Origin: CAZFLM01 sp964519955
Lineage (GTDB): Bacteria > Armatimonadota > Chthonomonadetes > Chthonomonadales > CAJBBX01
Length of the DNA stretch: 25,407 nucleotides
NCBI GenBank assembly: GCA_964519955.1
Contig: CAZFLM010000085.1
Location: forward strand, 1 to 25,407
Direction: 5' to 3'
In this document: piece after piece, positions 1-8,234 of the stretch
How positions within the stretch are numbered: the stretch's first letter is position 1
Layout: every line of letters begins with the position of its first letter
Notes under the pieces: model-generated
Told to the model about the DNA's origin: nothing
What the model saw: only the letters and a program-made list of their open reading frames with translations
The model's database searches: none
Position numbers and translations under genes: made by a program

Positions 1-2119
1 GCCCCGCGCCGATCGTGCGCAGCGTGTGGATGATCGCGGCGGTGTGCGGCACGCGCTGGTACGGGTGCAGGTCGCTCAGCACGTCCTCCCACACGGTCGA
101 GCCCGGGTTGCTGAGCGAGCCGATGGCCTTCGCCTCCTCGGTCTTGTGCTCGGTGTAGAGCTTGAACGTGGCGGCGTCCGGCTTGCCCCCGGGCGCGAGC
201 AGGCCGTAGGACCAGGCGCCCGCCGGGTTGGCGCTCCCGCCGAAGTCCTTCGCCGCGTCCCACGTCTTGCCGCCGCCGCTGATCGTTGCCGCGAGGCCCG
301 TCGAGTCGCCGCCGTAGTTGCCGTTGCCCTGGCCCAGCACGAAGTCCACCGTATCGCCCTGCTTCACCGGCAGCTTGCCCGCGTAGGCCGCCTCGTTCGG
401 GTGTCCGTCCAGGTTGATGAGGCCGTCGAACACGGCGGCGCCCCGGTGCAGCACGTGTACGTCGGTCGTCGCCTTCTCCGCGATGCCCCGGAACTGCGCC
501 GCGACCTCCACCTCGCCGTCGGCAGGCGCGGTCCACCGCACGACGCTGTACTCCCCGCGCGGCCCGGGGTGGAATGCCAGCGCGCCCGGCTCCCACGTCA
601 TGCCCGTCCCCGTCATCGGGTGGTCGGTCGGGTTCTGCGTCACGTTGGGGTCCGGGCCATCCTTCCCGCCCCACCAGCGCAGCCCCGCGGTGCCGCTGCC
701 GGTCTGGTTGTCGAAGCGCCCTGCGTTCAGCACGACCAGGCGGCTGTCGTCCAGCTTGCGCACGAGCGGCAGGGAGTCCACGGCGTGGCGGAAGAGCCGC
801 CCATCCTGCGTCTCGTTGAGCAGGCCCCAGATGACGACGCTCGGGTGGTTGCGGTCCCGCCGGATCATGTCGGAGGTGGACTGGTCGAAGCGCTCCGGCA
901 TCTTCGGCGAGTCCGCCAGGCACCAGCTCGCGTAGTCCTCCTCGTAGACCATGAGGCCCATCTCGTCGCAGAGGTCGAGCTGGCGGCGCACAGCCACGCC
1001 GGAGATGAACCGGATCGCGTTGAAGCCCATCACCTTCACGTTGAACAGGTCGCGGCGGAGCCAGTCCGGGTCCTCGGGGAACTGCAGGCCGATCGGGCAG
1101 CAGTTGCCGGTGTGCGAGCAGCGCAGGTAGATGCGCTTGCCGTTGAGGCGGAACGCGCCGCGCTCGAACCGGAAGTCGCGGAACCCGAAGCGCTCGGACC
1201 GCTCGTCCATGCGGGCGTGGGAGCGCGTCTGTACGCGGGCGGTGGCGCGGTAGAGGAACGGGTCGTTCAGCGCCCAGAGCCGCATGCCGGGCACCTGCAC
1301 GTCCACCGCCACCACCGTGTCGCCGGCCGGGAAGCTGCGCTCGACGACGGCGGCCGCGACCGTCTCGCCGGTGGCCGCCGGGGCGATGCTGAGGTCGAGG
1401 CGGGCGCTCGCGGCGCGTTTGCCGGAGTTGCGTACGGTCACCTCGACGCGCGCCGCGCCGGTCTTCGGGTCGCCCCGCACGAACAGGTCGGTCACGCGCA
1501 CCGGAGCGACGACGAGCAGCTCGACGCTGTCGGTGATGCCGCCGTGGTTGTACGCGTTGCCCGCGACGTAGGGGACGACCTTGTTGCGGTGCGGGGTCTG
1601 CGCGAGCACGAAGCCGTCCACACCCTCGTTCGTGGGGTTGATGACCCGGACGGCCAGCAGGTTCTCCTCGCCGGGCTTCACGAGGTCCGTCACGTCCAGC
1701 TCGAACACGCCCTCCCCGCCCTCGTGCGAGCCGGCTGCCTTCCCGTTCAGCCACACGTCGCCGTAGTAGTCCACCTGCCAGAACCGCAGGATGACGCGGC
1801 CGCCGGGCACGGGGTTGGCGGGCGCCGCGAAGCGCTTCCAGTACCACGCCACACCGTGGTAGCCGGGGAACGCGTCCTGGATGATCCACGGCACGCGCGT
1901 CTTGACGGCCTTCGCGTTGGGCGTCTCGCACCACTTGCCGGCCTTGCCCTCGTTCTTCGGGTCGATGTCCAGCAGCCACTCGCCATCCAGGCTCACGACC
2001 GTCGGCCCAAGCACGCCCGGGCGCGCCTCCGCCGCCGCGGCCGGCTCCACCATCGATGACCCCGCCGCCAACCCGGCACCCGCCTGCGCCGCCCCCGCCA
2101 GGAACCGTCTCCGCGACAT
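1..2119 (-). CDS. Tat-exported glycoside hydrolase family 2 protein (beta-galactosidase/beta-glucuronidase type), truncated by window edge
   Basis: About 706 residues are visible and the C-terminus lies beyond position 1. The ATG at 2119 follows a strong GGAGGGAG ribosome site; an in-frame ATG at 2143 lies upstream of that site and is less likely. The N-terminus SRRRFLAG is a twin-arginine export signal followed by an Ala/Gly-rich stretch. A GH2 sugar-binding domain follows (DGEWLLDI, then WYWKRF and DYYGDVWLNG), then an immunoglobulin-like domain and the TIM barrel (FRLNGKRIYLRC, NAIRFI). The acid/base is predicted as Glu436 in HPSVVIWGLLNE. The nucleophile Glu has not yet appeared at the edge. 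About 185 residues resembling a beta-sandwich (roughly 472-655) separate the acid/base from the HPYQRVPHT segment. Family knowledge implies hydrolysis of beta-linked sugars outside the cytoplasm; the exact substrate cannot be read. Confidence 0.88.
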   Translation of the reverse strand, partial: MSRRRFLAGAAQAGAGLAAGSSMVEPAAAAEARPGVLGPTVVSLDGEWLLDIDPKNEGKAGKWCETPNAKAVKTRVPWIIQDAFPGYHGVAWYWKRFAAPANPVPGGRVILRFWQVDYYGDVWLNGKAAGSHEGGEGVFELDVTDLVKPGEENLLAVRVINPTNEGVDGFVLAQTPHRNKVVPYVAGNAYNHGGITDSVELLVVAPVRVTDLFVRGDPKTGAARVEVTVRNSGKRAASARLDLSIAPAATGETVAAAVVERSFPAGDTVVAVDVQVPGMRLWALNDPFLYRATARVQTRSHARMDERSERFGFRDFRFERGAFRLNGKRIYLRCSHTGNCCPIGLQFPEDPDWLRRDLFNVKVMGFNAIRFISGVAVRRQLDLCDEMGLMVYEEDYASWCLADSPKMPERFDQSTSDMIRRDRNHPSVVIWGLLNETQDGRLFRHAVDSLPLVRKLDDSRLVVLNAGRFDNQTGSGTAGLRWWGGKDGPDPNVTQNPTDHPMTGTGMTWEPGALAFHPGPRGEYSVVRWTAPADGEVEVAAQFRGIAEKATTDVHVLHRGAAVFDGLINLDGHPNEAAYAGKLPVKQGDTVDFVLGQGNGNYGGDSTGLAATISGGGKTWDAAKDFGGSANPAGAWSYGLLAPGGKPDAATFKLYTEHKTEEAKAIGSLSNPGSTVWEDVLSDLHPYQRVPHTAAIIHTLRTIGAG

Positions 2120-2302
2120 CGCTCCCTCCCGCTCAGCTCCCATGCCTTTCCCTCCGGCCGTGGTGGTATCGCACAACGTCTTCGGCAGCCGCGCGCGCGT
2201 CACCTGCAAACGGAGGCGGAGAGGACGCACGACGCGTCGCTCAGCGGCAACTGGCGCGGAACAGGACAAGGGAGCAGAGCGTCGCATCGCCCGTCCACGG
2301 CG

Positions 2303-2308
2303 TATTAT
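2303..2308 (+). promoter_or_regulatory. Possible -10 box for the MntA-like gene
   Basis: TATTAT lies 28 bases before the ATG at 2337, an AT-rich island in a GC-rich spacer. No convincing -35 hexamer is seen at the usual distance, so this is a weak call. The rest of the 217-base divergent spacer (2120-2336) shows no gene or repeat. Confidence 0.3.
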
Positions 2309-2336
2309 GGTGGTAGCACACTGCCAGGAGGGCAAG

Positions 2337-2654
2337 ATGCTCCGACACGGCATCGACCTGGACACCGAAGCGATCCGCACCTTCCGACGCCGGTGGCGCA
2401 TCTCGGAGCTGTGCGTGCTCGGGTCGATCCTGCGCGCCGACTTCGGACCAGACAGCGATGTCGACTTCCTGGCATCCTACGATCGGGACGCCGACTGGGA
2501 CCTCTTCGACCACTTCCACATGGAGGATGAGCTGGCGGCCATCATCGGCCGGAATGTGCAGATCGTCGACCGCGAGGCGGTGGTGAACGGCAGCAATCGC
2601 GTGTTCCGCCAGGAGGTCCTGGCGACAGCGGAGCCCATCAATGACGCGCGATAG
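2337..2654 (+). CDS. mntA: MntA-like minimal nucleotidyltransferase antitoxin
   Basis: This is a 105-residue single-domain nucleotidyltransferase. The motif LGSILRADFGPDSDVDFL (about residues 29-46) has the GS and DxD residues of the MNT (pol-beta) fold that bind nucleotide and metal. MNT proteins of this size normally pair with a HEPN RNase toxin, which they silence by AMPylating a tyrosine near the active site. ATG 2337 is chosen because AGGAGG (2326-2331) sits at the right distance; an in-frame ATG at 2307 lies upstream of that site. The last two codons already lie inside copy A of the 77-bp repeat. A HEPN partner would be expected to overlap the 3' end but is not visible; only a seven-codon start-like remnant at 2641 remains. 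Naming follows the family, not a tested function. Confidence 0.75.
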   Translation: MLRHGIDLDTEAIRTFRRRWRISELCVLGSILRADFGPDSDVDFLASYDRDADWDLFDHFHMEDELAAIIGRNVQIVDREAVVNGSNRVFRQEVLATAEPINDAR

Positions 2655-2950
2655 TGCACGATAGCTGTGGTGGGATGGGCCTCCGTGCCCGTCCAGCACA
2701 ACCGATGGATGGGCACTGNNNNNNNNNNNNNNNNNNNNNNNNNNNNNNNNNNNNNNNNNNNNNNNNNNNNNNNNNNNNNNNNNNNNNNNNNNNNNNNNNN
2801 NNNNNNNNNNNNNNNNNNAGATAACGCACGAGCGCTGTGGTGGGATGGGCCTCCGTGCCCGTCCAGCACAACCGATGGATGGGCACTGCTATCCCAGATA
2901 ACGCACGAGCGCTGTGGTGGGATGGGCCTCCGTGCCCGTCCAGCACAACC
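2649..2950 (+). repeat. 77-bp tandem repeat with CTCCGT-loop hairpins, interrupted by assembly gap
   Basis: Copy A starts at about 2649 and runs into the gap at 2719. Copy B is 2819-2895 and copy C is 2896 to about 2950, with exactly 77 bases between B and C. Each copy has a hairpin with arms GGATGGGC and GCCCGTCC around the loop CTCCGT (2673-2694, 2843-2864, 2920-2941); one arm pair is a G-T wobble. Copy A differs from B and C at a few bases near its left edge. The array fills most of the 456-base space between the MntA-like gene and smc; no gene is seen in the remainder (2951-3068). Confidence 0.9.
2719..2818. other. Assembly gap (100 N)
   Basis: A run of exactly 100 N lies inside the 77-bp tandem repeat, with repeat sequence directly on both sides. 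The round length suggests a placeholder, so the number of repeat copies is unknown. Confidence 0.98.
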
Positions 2951-3068
2951 CACGAACAGGCCAGAGCCACCTCCCCCCCGCACCACCAACCGCCCCAATC
3001 GAGTAGACTAGGGGAGGCGACATCGGGCAGGGATTCCGGGCCCGACTGTCGAACCGAACAGCACCTCT

Positions 3069-3090
3069 GAGAGTGGCGCCCGCCACTCTC
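3069..3090. promoter_or_regulatory. Perfect inverted repeat upstream of smc
   Basis: GAGAGTGGCG is followed by two bases and then its exact reverse complement CGCCACTCTC, ending 20 bases before the smc start codon. It could be an operator, a leader hairpin that controls smc translation, or a terminator for transcription entering from upstream. No T-run follows, which argues against a classic terminator. Confidence 0.6.
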
Positions 3091-3110
3091 TTCGTCGTCT
3101 CATTACGCCC

Positions 3111-6100
3111 TTGCGACTGAAGACCCTACAACTCGCCGGCTTCAAGACCTTCGCTGACCGCACCGAGGTCGCGTTCAACGACGGCCTGACCGCTGTCGTC
3201 GGCCCCAACGGGTGCGGCAAGAGCAACATCGCCGACGCCATCCAGTGGGTCCTCGGCGAACAAAACCCCCGCCACCTCCGCGCCAGCGACGCCCGCGACG
3301 TCATCTTCACCGGCACCGACAAGCGCAAGCCCGTCGGCATGGCCGAGGTGCGCCTGACGGTCGACAACGACGACAGGTCGCTGCCCGTCGAGTTCACCGA
3401 AGTCACCGTGGCGCGGCGCGTCTACCGGTCGGGCGAGAGCCACTACGCGCTCAACGGGGCCACGTGCCGCCTCAAGGACATCGTCGACCTGTTCCTCGAC
3501 ACGGGCCTCGGCAAGGGCGCCTATGCCTTCGTCACGCAGAGCGAGATCGACGCGGTGCTCTCGGCGAAGGCGGAGGACCGGCGCATCCTGTTCGAGGAGG
3601 CCGCCGGGATCAACAAGTACCGCGTCCGCAAGCGCGAGGCCATGCGCAAGCTGGAGCAGGCCGAGGCCAACCTCACGCGCGTGCGCGACATCCTCTCCGA
3701 GCTGGATCAGCAGCGCGCGCCGCTCGAGGAGCAGGCACGGCTGGCACGGCGCTACCGCGAGCTGACCGACCGCCTGCAGCAGATCGAGGTCGACCTCCTC
3801 GTCGCCGACCTGCAGAAGGTCGACTACGAGCTGTACGCCGCGCGGCGCGAGCAGGAGCTGGACCGCCAGGCCATCGGCAAGCACGACGACGAGCTGGCCC
3901 GCCTGGAGCGGGAGTCCGAAGCCGCCGGGGCGCGCCTGGCCGAGGCGGAGCAGGAAGTCGACACGGCGCGCCTCTCGCAGCAGGGCGCCCTGACGAGCGT
4001 CGAGCGGCTGGAGAGCCGGGCAGAGCTGGCCGCCGAACGCCGCGCCGCCGCCGAGCGCTCGATGGAGGTGCTGGACCGCGAGCTGCGCGAGCTGGCGGAG
4101 CGCGCGTCGGCGCTCGACAAGGAGTCGGCGCAGCGTCAGAAGGAGCTGGACAAGGTCAGCGAGGGCGCGTCGACGGAGGCGGACAGCGTTCGCGACAAGC
4201 GGCGGGAGGTCTCCGCGTTGGCGCAGGCCCTGGCTCAGGCGCGGCGCGAGGCGGACACCTCGCAGGAGACCGCGCGGCGCATCGTGGAGGCCCGGGCGCA
4301 GCGGGAATCGGCCCTGGCCGCGAACCGCGTGCGGCTGGACGACCTGACGCAGCGCCGGACCCAGTTGGAGGCGGAGCGGGCCGACGTCGAGCGGCGCATC
4401 GCGGAGGCGACGGAGCGGCTGACGGCGGCTGACTCGGAGCGCACCACACGCGGCGAAGAGCGAACGGCCGTCGAGCAGCGGATCGTGGCGCTGCGGGCGG
4501 AGTGCGAAACGCTGGAGCGCGAGGTCGGCGAGCACCGCCGGGCCGGCGAGGTGTGTGCGCGCAAGGTGGCCGAGGCCGAGAGCCGCCTGGCGACCCTGGA
4601 GGAGATGCGGCAGTCCGGCGAGGGGTACTACCAGGGCGTGCGAGCGGTCATCGGGGCGGTCCGCGACAAGCAGTTGGCCGGGCTCTACATGCCGTTCGTC
4701 GACGTGATCGAGGTGGAGGAGGAGTACCGCACCGCCATCGAGGTCGCGCTGGGTTCGGCGGCGCAGGACATCGTGTGCGAGAGCGACGAGGACGCCAAGC
4801 GGGCCATCGACTGGCTGAAGTCGCGGCGAGCCGGTCGCGCCACGTTCCTACCCCTCTCCTCGCTGCGGCCGCCGAGCGCGGTCTCGACGAGCGGCTTCTC
4901 GGAGCGGGACGGCGTGCTGGGCTGCGCGGCCGATCTGGCCAAGACGGAGGCGCGCTTCGCCCCTGCCCTCAAGCTGCTGCTCGGACGGACCGTGGTGGCG
5001 ACGGACCTGGACGCGGCCCTGCGCGTGTCGAAGCGGTTGCAGGGCTGGAGCCGCATCGTGACGCTGGCGGGCGAGCTGATCGCGCCGGGCGGGGCCATCA
5101 CCGGCGGGTCGCTGCAGGGGCGCGGGACGCATCTGCTGGGCCGCAAGGGCGAGATCGACGACCTGAGCCGCGCGCTGCCGGGCATGCGCAAGGAGTTCGA
5201 CAAGCACCAAGACGCCGCGGACTGCTCCCGCAAGCTGGCGGTCGAGCGGCAGGGCCAGGTTGCCGAGGCGGCGACGCAGGCCGAAGCCATCCGCGTGCAG
5301 ATCGCCAAGGTGGAAAGCGAGCGGACGGCTGCGCAGCGCGACGCGGACGCGGCCGGCAGAGCGCTGGTGACCGCGAAGGCCGACGAGGAGCGCGTGGCGA
5401 AGTCGGCGAGCGACCTGGAGGCGAAGATCGCCGACCTGACGCGGGCGCTCGCGGACGGGCAGTCCGAGGACGCGACGGTGGAGGCCGCCATCGTGGCGGC
5501 GCACGAGGCCGTCCAGCGCCTGACCGCCGAGCACGACGCGGCGCGCGCCGACCTGATGAAGCTGGAAGTCGACGCGGGGCGCTCATCGGAGCGGCGCACC
5601 GCGCTGGACCGGACCGTGCACGCGCTGACCCAGCAGCATCAGCAGATCGCCCAGTCGCGGCGGGAGAAGCAGAACCAGCGCGAGCAGGCGGGCGCTCAGT
5701 GGCGCGAGGCGGGCGAGATGGCGCTCGACGTGGCCAAGCGGCTGGAGGAGGCGCGCACGCAGCTCACCCAGTGCGAGCAGCACTTCGCCGAGTGGCGCGA
5801 CCGGCGGCAGACGCTCCTGCAAGCCAACTTCGACCTGTCCAACCAGATCAAGGACATCTCCCTCCAGCGCTCGCGCGTGACCGAGGAGCTGCACGCGGCC
5901 GAGCTGCAGATCGCGCGGCTCGAGGTCCGGCGCGCGCAGACGGCCCAGCGCCTGCTCGACGAGTACGAGATGACGGTGGAGGACGCCCTGGCGCGCCCCG
6001 ATCCGGGCGACATCGAGCGCGAGACGGTGAACGAGGTGGCCCGCATCCGCCGCGAGATCCGCCAGATGGGCGACGTGAACACCGGCGCGGTGGAAGAGTA

Positions 6101-6704
6101 CGAGCGGCTGACCGAGCGCCACGAGTTCCTGACAGAGCAGGAGGGCGACCTCGCGAAGGCCCGGGAGTCCCTTCTGACCACCATCGCGGAGATCGACGAG
6201 AGCACGCGCGGCGTCTTCGTGACGACGTTCGACGCGGTGAAGGCGGAGTTTGCCCGGATCTTTGAGCGCCTGTTCGGAGGGGGTACGACGGAGCTGCTGC
6301 TGACGGACCCGAGCGACGTGCTGGAGACGGGCATCGAGGTCATCGCGCAGCCGCCCGGCAAGCGGCCGCAGCACCTCTCGCTGCTCTCCGGCGGCGAGCG
6401 CGCCCTGACGGCCGTGGCGCTGCTGTTCAGCTTCCTGGCGGTGCGCCCGAGCCCGTTCGTCGTGCTGGACGAGATCGACGCCCCGCTCGACGGCCCGAAC
6501 GTGGAGAAGTTCGTCGAGCTGGTGAAGGACTTCAGCCAGCGCACCCAGTTCCTCATCATCACGCACAACCCGACGACGATGGAAGCCGCCCCGAGCTGGT
6601 ACGGCGTGACCATGCAGGAGCCGGGCGTGTCGCGCGTCCTCTCCTACCGCTCCCCCACCCCGCCCGAGTACGGCGACGAGGAAGACGCCAGCGCGGACGA
6701 GTAG
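3111..6704 (+). CDS. smc: Chromosome segregation ATPase SMC
   Basis: A 1197-residue SMC protein, the usual length. It forms a homodimeric ring with ScpA/ScpB that compacts and segregates the chromosome. The N-terminal head starts MRLKTLQLAGFKTF with Walker A GPNGCGKSN at 31-39. Long heptad-rich coiled coils flank a hinge at about 505-680 (GYYQGVRAVIG, then FVDVIEVEEEYRTAIEVALG). The C-terminal head has the ABC signature LLSGGERAL near 1090 and Walker B FVVLDEIDAPLD near 1116, followed by FLIITHNP. The start is TTG at 3111, because family members begin with this motif and no in-frame ATG or GTG fits. No clear ribosome binding site precedes it. scpA and scpB are not nearby. A hairpin repeat begins 33 bases after the stop. 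Confidence 0.97.
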   Translation: MRLKTLQLAGFKTFADRTEVAFNDGLTAVVGPNGCGKSNIADAIQWVLGEQNPRHLRASDARDVIFTGTDKRKPVGMAEVRLTVDNDDRSLPVEFTEVTVARRVYRSGESHYALNGATCRLKDIVDLFLDTGLGKGAYAFVTQSEIDAVLSAKAEDRRILFEEAAGINKYRVRKREAMRKLEQAEANLTRVRDILSELDQQRAPLEEQARLARRYRELTDRLQQIEVDLLVADLQKVDYELYAARREQELDRQAIGKHDDELARLERESEAAGARLAEAEQEVDTARLSQQGALTSVERLESRAELAAERRAAAERSMEVLDRELRELAERASALDKESAQRQKELDKVSEGASTEADSVRDKRREVSALAQALAQARREADTSQETARRIVEARAQRESALAANRVRLDDLTQRRTQLEAERADVERRIAEATERLTAADSERTTRGEERTAVEQRIVALRAECETLEREVGEHRRAGEVCARKVAEAESRLATLEEMRQSGEGYYQGVRAVIGAVRDKQLAGLYMPFVDVIEVEEEYRTAIEVALGSAAQDIVCESDEDAKRAIDWLKSRRAGRATFLPLSSLRPPSAVSTSGFSERDGVLGCAADLAKTEARFAPALKLLLGRTVVATDLDAALRVSKRLQGWSRIVTLAGELIAPGGAITGGSLQGRGTHLLGRKGEIDDLSRALPGMRKEFDKHQDAADCSRKLAVERQGQVAEAATQAEAIRVQIAKVESERTAAQRDADAAGRALVTAKADEERVAKSASDLEAKIADLTRALADGQSEDATVEAAIVAAHEAVQRLTAEHDAARADLMKLEVDAGRSSERRTALDRTVHALTQQHQQIAQSRREKQNQREQAGAQWREAGEMALDVAKRLEEARTQLTQCEQHFAEWRDRRQTLLQANFDLSNQIKDISLQRSRVTEELHAAELQIARLEVRRAQTAQRLLDEYEMTVEDALARPDPGDIERETVNEVARIRREIRQMGDVNTGAVEEYERLTERHEFLTEQEGDLAKARESLLTTIAEIDESTRGVFVTTFDAVKAEFARIFERLFGGGTTELLLTDPSDVLETGIEVIAQPPGKRPQHLSLLSGGERALTAVALLFSFLAVRPSPFVVLDEIDAPLDGPNVEKFVELVKDFSQRTQFLIITHNPTTMEAAPSWYGVTMQEPGVSRVLSYRSPTPPEYGDEEDASADE

Positions 6705-6737
6705 TTCCCAGCGGCAGCGCGCGGCTCCAGTGCTCCC

Positions 6738-6759
6738 GGCGGGGCGCGGAGGCCCCACC
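6738..6759 (-). repeat. CTCCG-loop hairpin, reverse orientation, 3' of smc
   Basis: On the minus strand the arms are GGTGGGGC and GCCCCGCC around the loop CTCCGC, so smc-sense RNA shows the loop GCGGAG. The arms differ from the common GGCGCGCC version yet still pair, with one G-T wobble. It lies 33 bases after the smc stop and may serve as its 3' end structure. The 341-base space between smc and plsY contains this copy, another at 6816, a gap and a degenerate copy, and no gene. Confidence 0.8.
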
Positions 6760-6815
6760 CCACGGGCGGGTCGCCGCAGCAAGCGCGAGCAGGCTTGCCA
6801 CGCGCAAACCTGTGG

Positions 6816-6837
6816 GGCGCGCCCTCCGCGGCGCGCC
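6816..6837 (+). repeat. CTCCG-loop hairpin, canonical arms
   Basis: Arms GGCGCGCC on both sides of the loop CTCCGC. It forms an inverted doublet with the 6738 copy, with centres 78 bases apart. Confidence 0.85.
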
Positions 6838-6863
6838 GGGAACCCCTCGCCACGTACCACGTT

Positions 6864-6963
6864 NNNNNNNNNNNNNNNNNNNNNNNNNNNNNNNNNNNNN
6901 NNNNNNNNNNNNNNNNNNNNNNNNNNNNNNNNNNNNNNNNNNNNNNNNNNNNNNNNNNNNNNN
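6864..6963. other. Assembly gap (100 N)
   Basis: A run of exactly 100 N, entered after a hairpin element and left directly into another repeat module. True length is unknown. Confidence 0.98.
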
Positions 6964-7029
6964 GGCGGGTACTTCAGTGCCCGTCCCGTTGCGCACAACC
7001 CTGTGGGGCGCGCCCTCCCCGCGGCGGGA
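6964..7029 (+). repeat. Composite repeat: 23-bp module plus degenerate CTCC-loop element
   Basis: The 23-bp module at 6964-6986 is identical to 8082-8104. In both places it is followed by GCACAACCC and then a GTGGGGCGCGCCCTCC element. Here the hairpin part (7003-7029) has lost arm pairing and reads CTCCCC in the loop. It ends 16 bases beyond the plsY stop. Confidence 0.75.
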
Positions 7030-7045
7030 CGCGATGGCCTGTGGG

Positions 7046-7726
7046 CTACCGCAACACCCGCATCGCCACCGCACACGCGATGCTGGCCGCGAGCCCGATG
7101 AGCGCGACGGCCACGGCAACCGCGAGCGAGGGGCGCTGCTTGCGGAAGCAGTTCTCGGTGCCGGCCCGCAGGCGACCCATATTGGAGCGGTGGCGGGCGA
7201 TGGCGAGGATGCCGGCCGCCAGCGCGAAGGCGAGCCGCGCGTTGTCGCCCGGGTAGAACGCCAGGCAGAGGGGCGTCAGCGAGGCCGCCGCGACGATGGA
7301 GCCCAGCGAGACGTAGCCGGTCAGAGCGATCACCGAGCCCCAGAGCACCCCTGAGCCGACGCCGACCTTCCACATCACCCCGATCATCACGCCCAGACTC
7401 GTCGAGATGCCCTTGCCGCCCCGGAACCGGAGGAACGGCGACAGGCTGTGGCCGAAGATCGCCGCCAGCCCCGCGCCAACCTGCCACGCCACCGAGAGCC
7501 CCAGCGCCGCGGCGACCACCGGCGGCGCGACGCCCTTGCCCACGTCGAACAGCATCGCCAGCGCGCCGGCCTTCTTCCCGGCCACGCGAAACACGTTCGT
7601 GGCCCCGATGTTCCCGCTGCCATGCTCGCGGATGTCGATGCCGGCAACCCAGCGGGCGATGAGGAGGCCGAACGGCACCGAGCCCAGCACATAAGCACCC
7701 AGGATGACGGCGATCTCGCGAAGCAT
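7046..7726 (-). CDS. plsY: Glycerol-3-phosphate acyltransferase PlsY
   Basis: A 226-residue integral membrane enzyme that transfers an acyl group from acyl-phosphate to glycerol-3-phosphate, the first step of phospholipid synthesis in the PlsX/PlsY route. The three conserved family loops are present: GSGNIGATN (36-44), GHSLSPFLRFRGGKG (92-106) and, near residue 190, a RHRSNMGRL segment. Hydrophobic segments fill the intervals, beginning with residues 4-24. ATG 7726 is preferred over an upstream ATG at 7780 because AAGGAA lies just before it and the family begins at this point. plsX is not adjacent. The neighbouring glnE is on the same strand, but more than 500 bases of repeat-filled DNA separate them, so co-transcription is doubtful. 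Confidence 0.96.
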   Translation of the reverse strand: MLREIAVILGAYVLGSVPFGLLIARWVAGIDIREHGSGNIGATNVFRVAGKKAGALAMLFDVGKGVAPPVVAAALGLSVAWQVGAGLAAIFGHSLSPFLRFRGGKGISTSLGVMIGVMWKVGVGSGVLWGSVIALTGYVSLGSIVAAASLTPLCLAFYPGDNARLAFALAAGILAIARHRSNMGRLRAGTENCFRKQRPSLAVAVAVALIGLAASIACAVAMRVLR

Positions 7727-7973
7727 GGCGTGTTCCTTTGCTGTTCTGAGAACGGGCTGGCTAGCCCCCGGATCCATCACGCCGTAGTGCCGTCATCCCG
7801 GAGGGATCTGCTCTTGACGTGCACCTCGCGCTCATGTACCCATTTTCATGCTCGCTGGTGTGCCCGCCGAACATGGGGTCTGTGGGGCGGCGGCTTGCCG
7901 CGGAGGGCCGCGGCGGTCCATGGCCGGGTCCTCGTCGCCCTCTACCGGCAGTCCACGATCATCCAGCATCCCC

Positions 7974-7995
7974 GGCGGGGCGCGGAGGCCCCACC
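7974..7995 (-). repeat. CTCCG-loop hairpin, reverse orientation
   Basis: The arms match those of the 6738 copy (GGTGGGGC and GCCCCGCC on the minus strand, loop CTCCGC). It makes an inverted doublet with the forward copy at 8135, with centres 161 bases apart. Confidence 0.8.
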
Positions 7996-8081
7996 CCTCC
8001 CCACCCCACGAGTTGGTCGCGGCACACACCCCGCGCCGCGCACCACCCGCGTCCGCAGGACGCCCGGCCGCAGGCCCACCA

Positions 8082-8159
8082 GGCGGGTACTTCAGTGCCC
8101 GTCCACCCCGTCCCGTCCCTGCACAACCCCGTGGGGCGCGCCCTCCGCGGCGCGCCGGG
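8082..8159 (+). repeat. Composite repeat: 23-bp module, spacer, canonical hairpin
   Basis: The module at 8082-8104 is an exact match to 6964-6986. After GCACAACCCC comes a perfect hairpin at 8135-8156 with GGCGCGCC arms and loop CTCCGC. It is in the same order as the 6964 element but less decayed. Confidence 0.82.
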
Positions 8160-8215
8160 AACCCCACGCAACGCACCAAACCGCGCCCTCCGCACCCACC
8201 CGCCGAACGCACCAA

Positions 8216-8234
8216 CCCTCCGCGGCGCGCCGGG
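8216..8234 (+). repeat. 3' half of a CTCCG-loop hairpin
   Basis: Only the loop and right arm are present, directly after the usual CACCAAC leader, as if the left arm had been deleted. It ends 14 bases beyond the glnE stop. A left-half copy lies near 8181-8191. Confidence 0.6.

Noticed and set aside
26..2059. Plus-strand 677-codon open frame
   Set aside because: Antisense shadow of the GH2 gene; the product is low-complexity Arg/Ala/Val/His-rich with no domain, while the minus strand gives clear GH2 motifs.
2655..3110. HEPN toxin gene after the MntA-like gene
   Set aside because: All frames here translate the 77-bp repeat or stop quickly; no R-x4-6-H motif. Only the unresolved gap could hide one.
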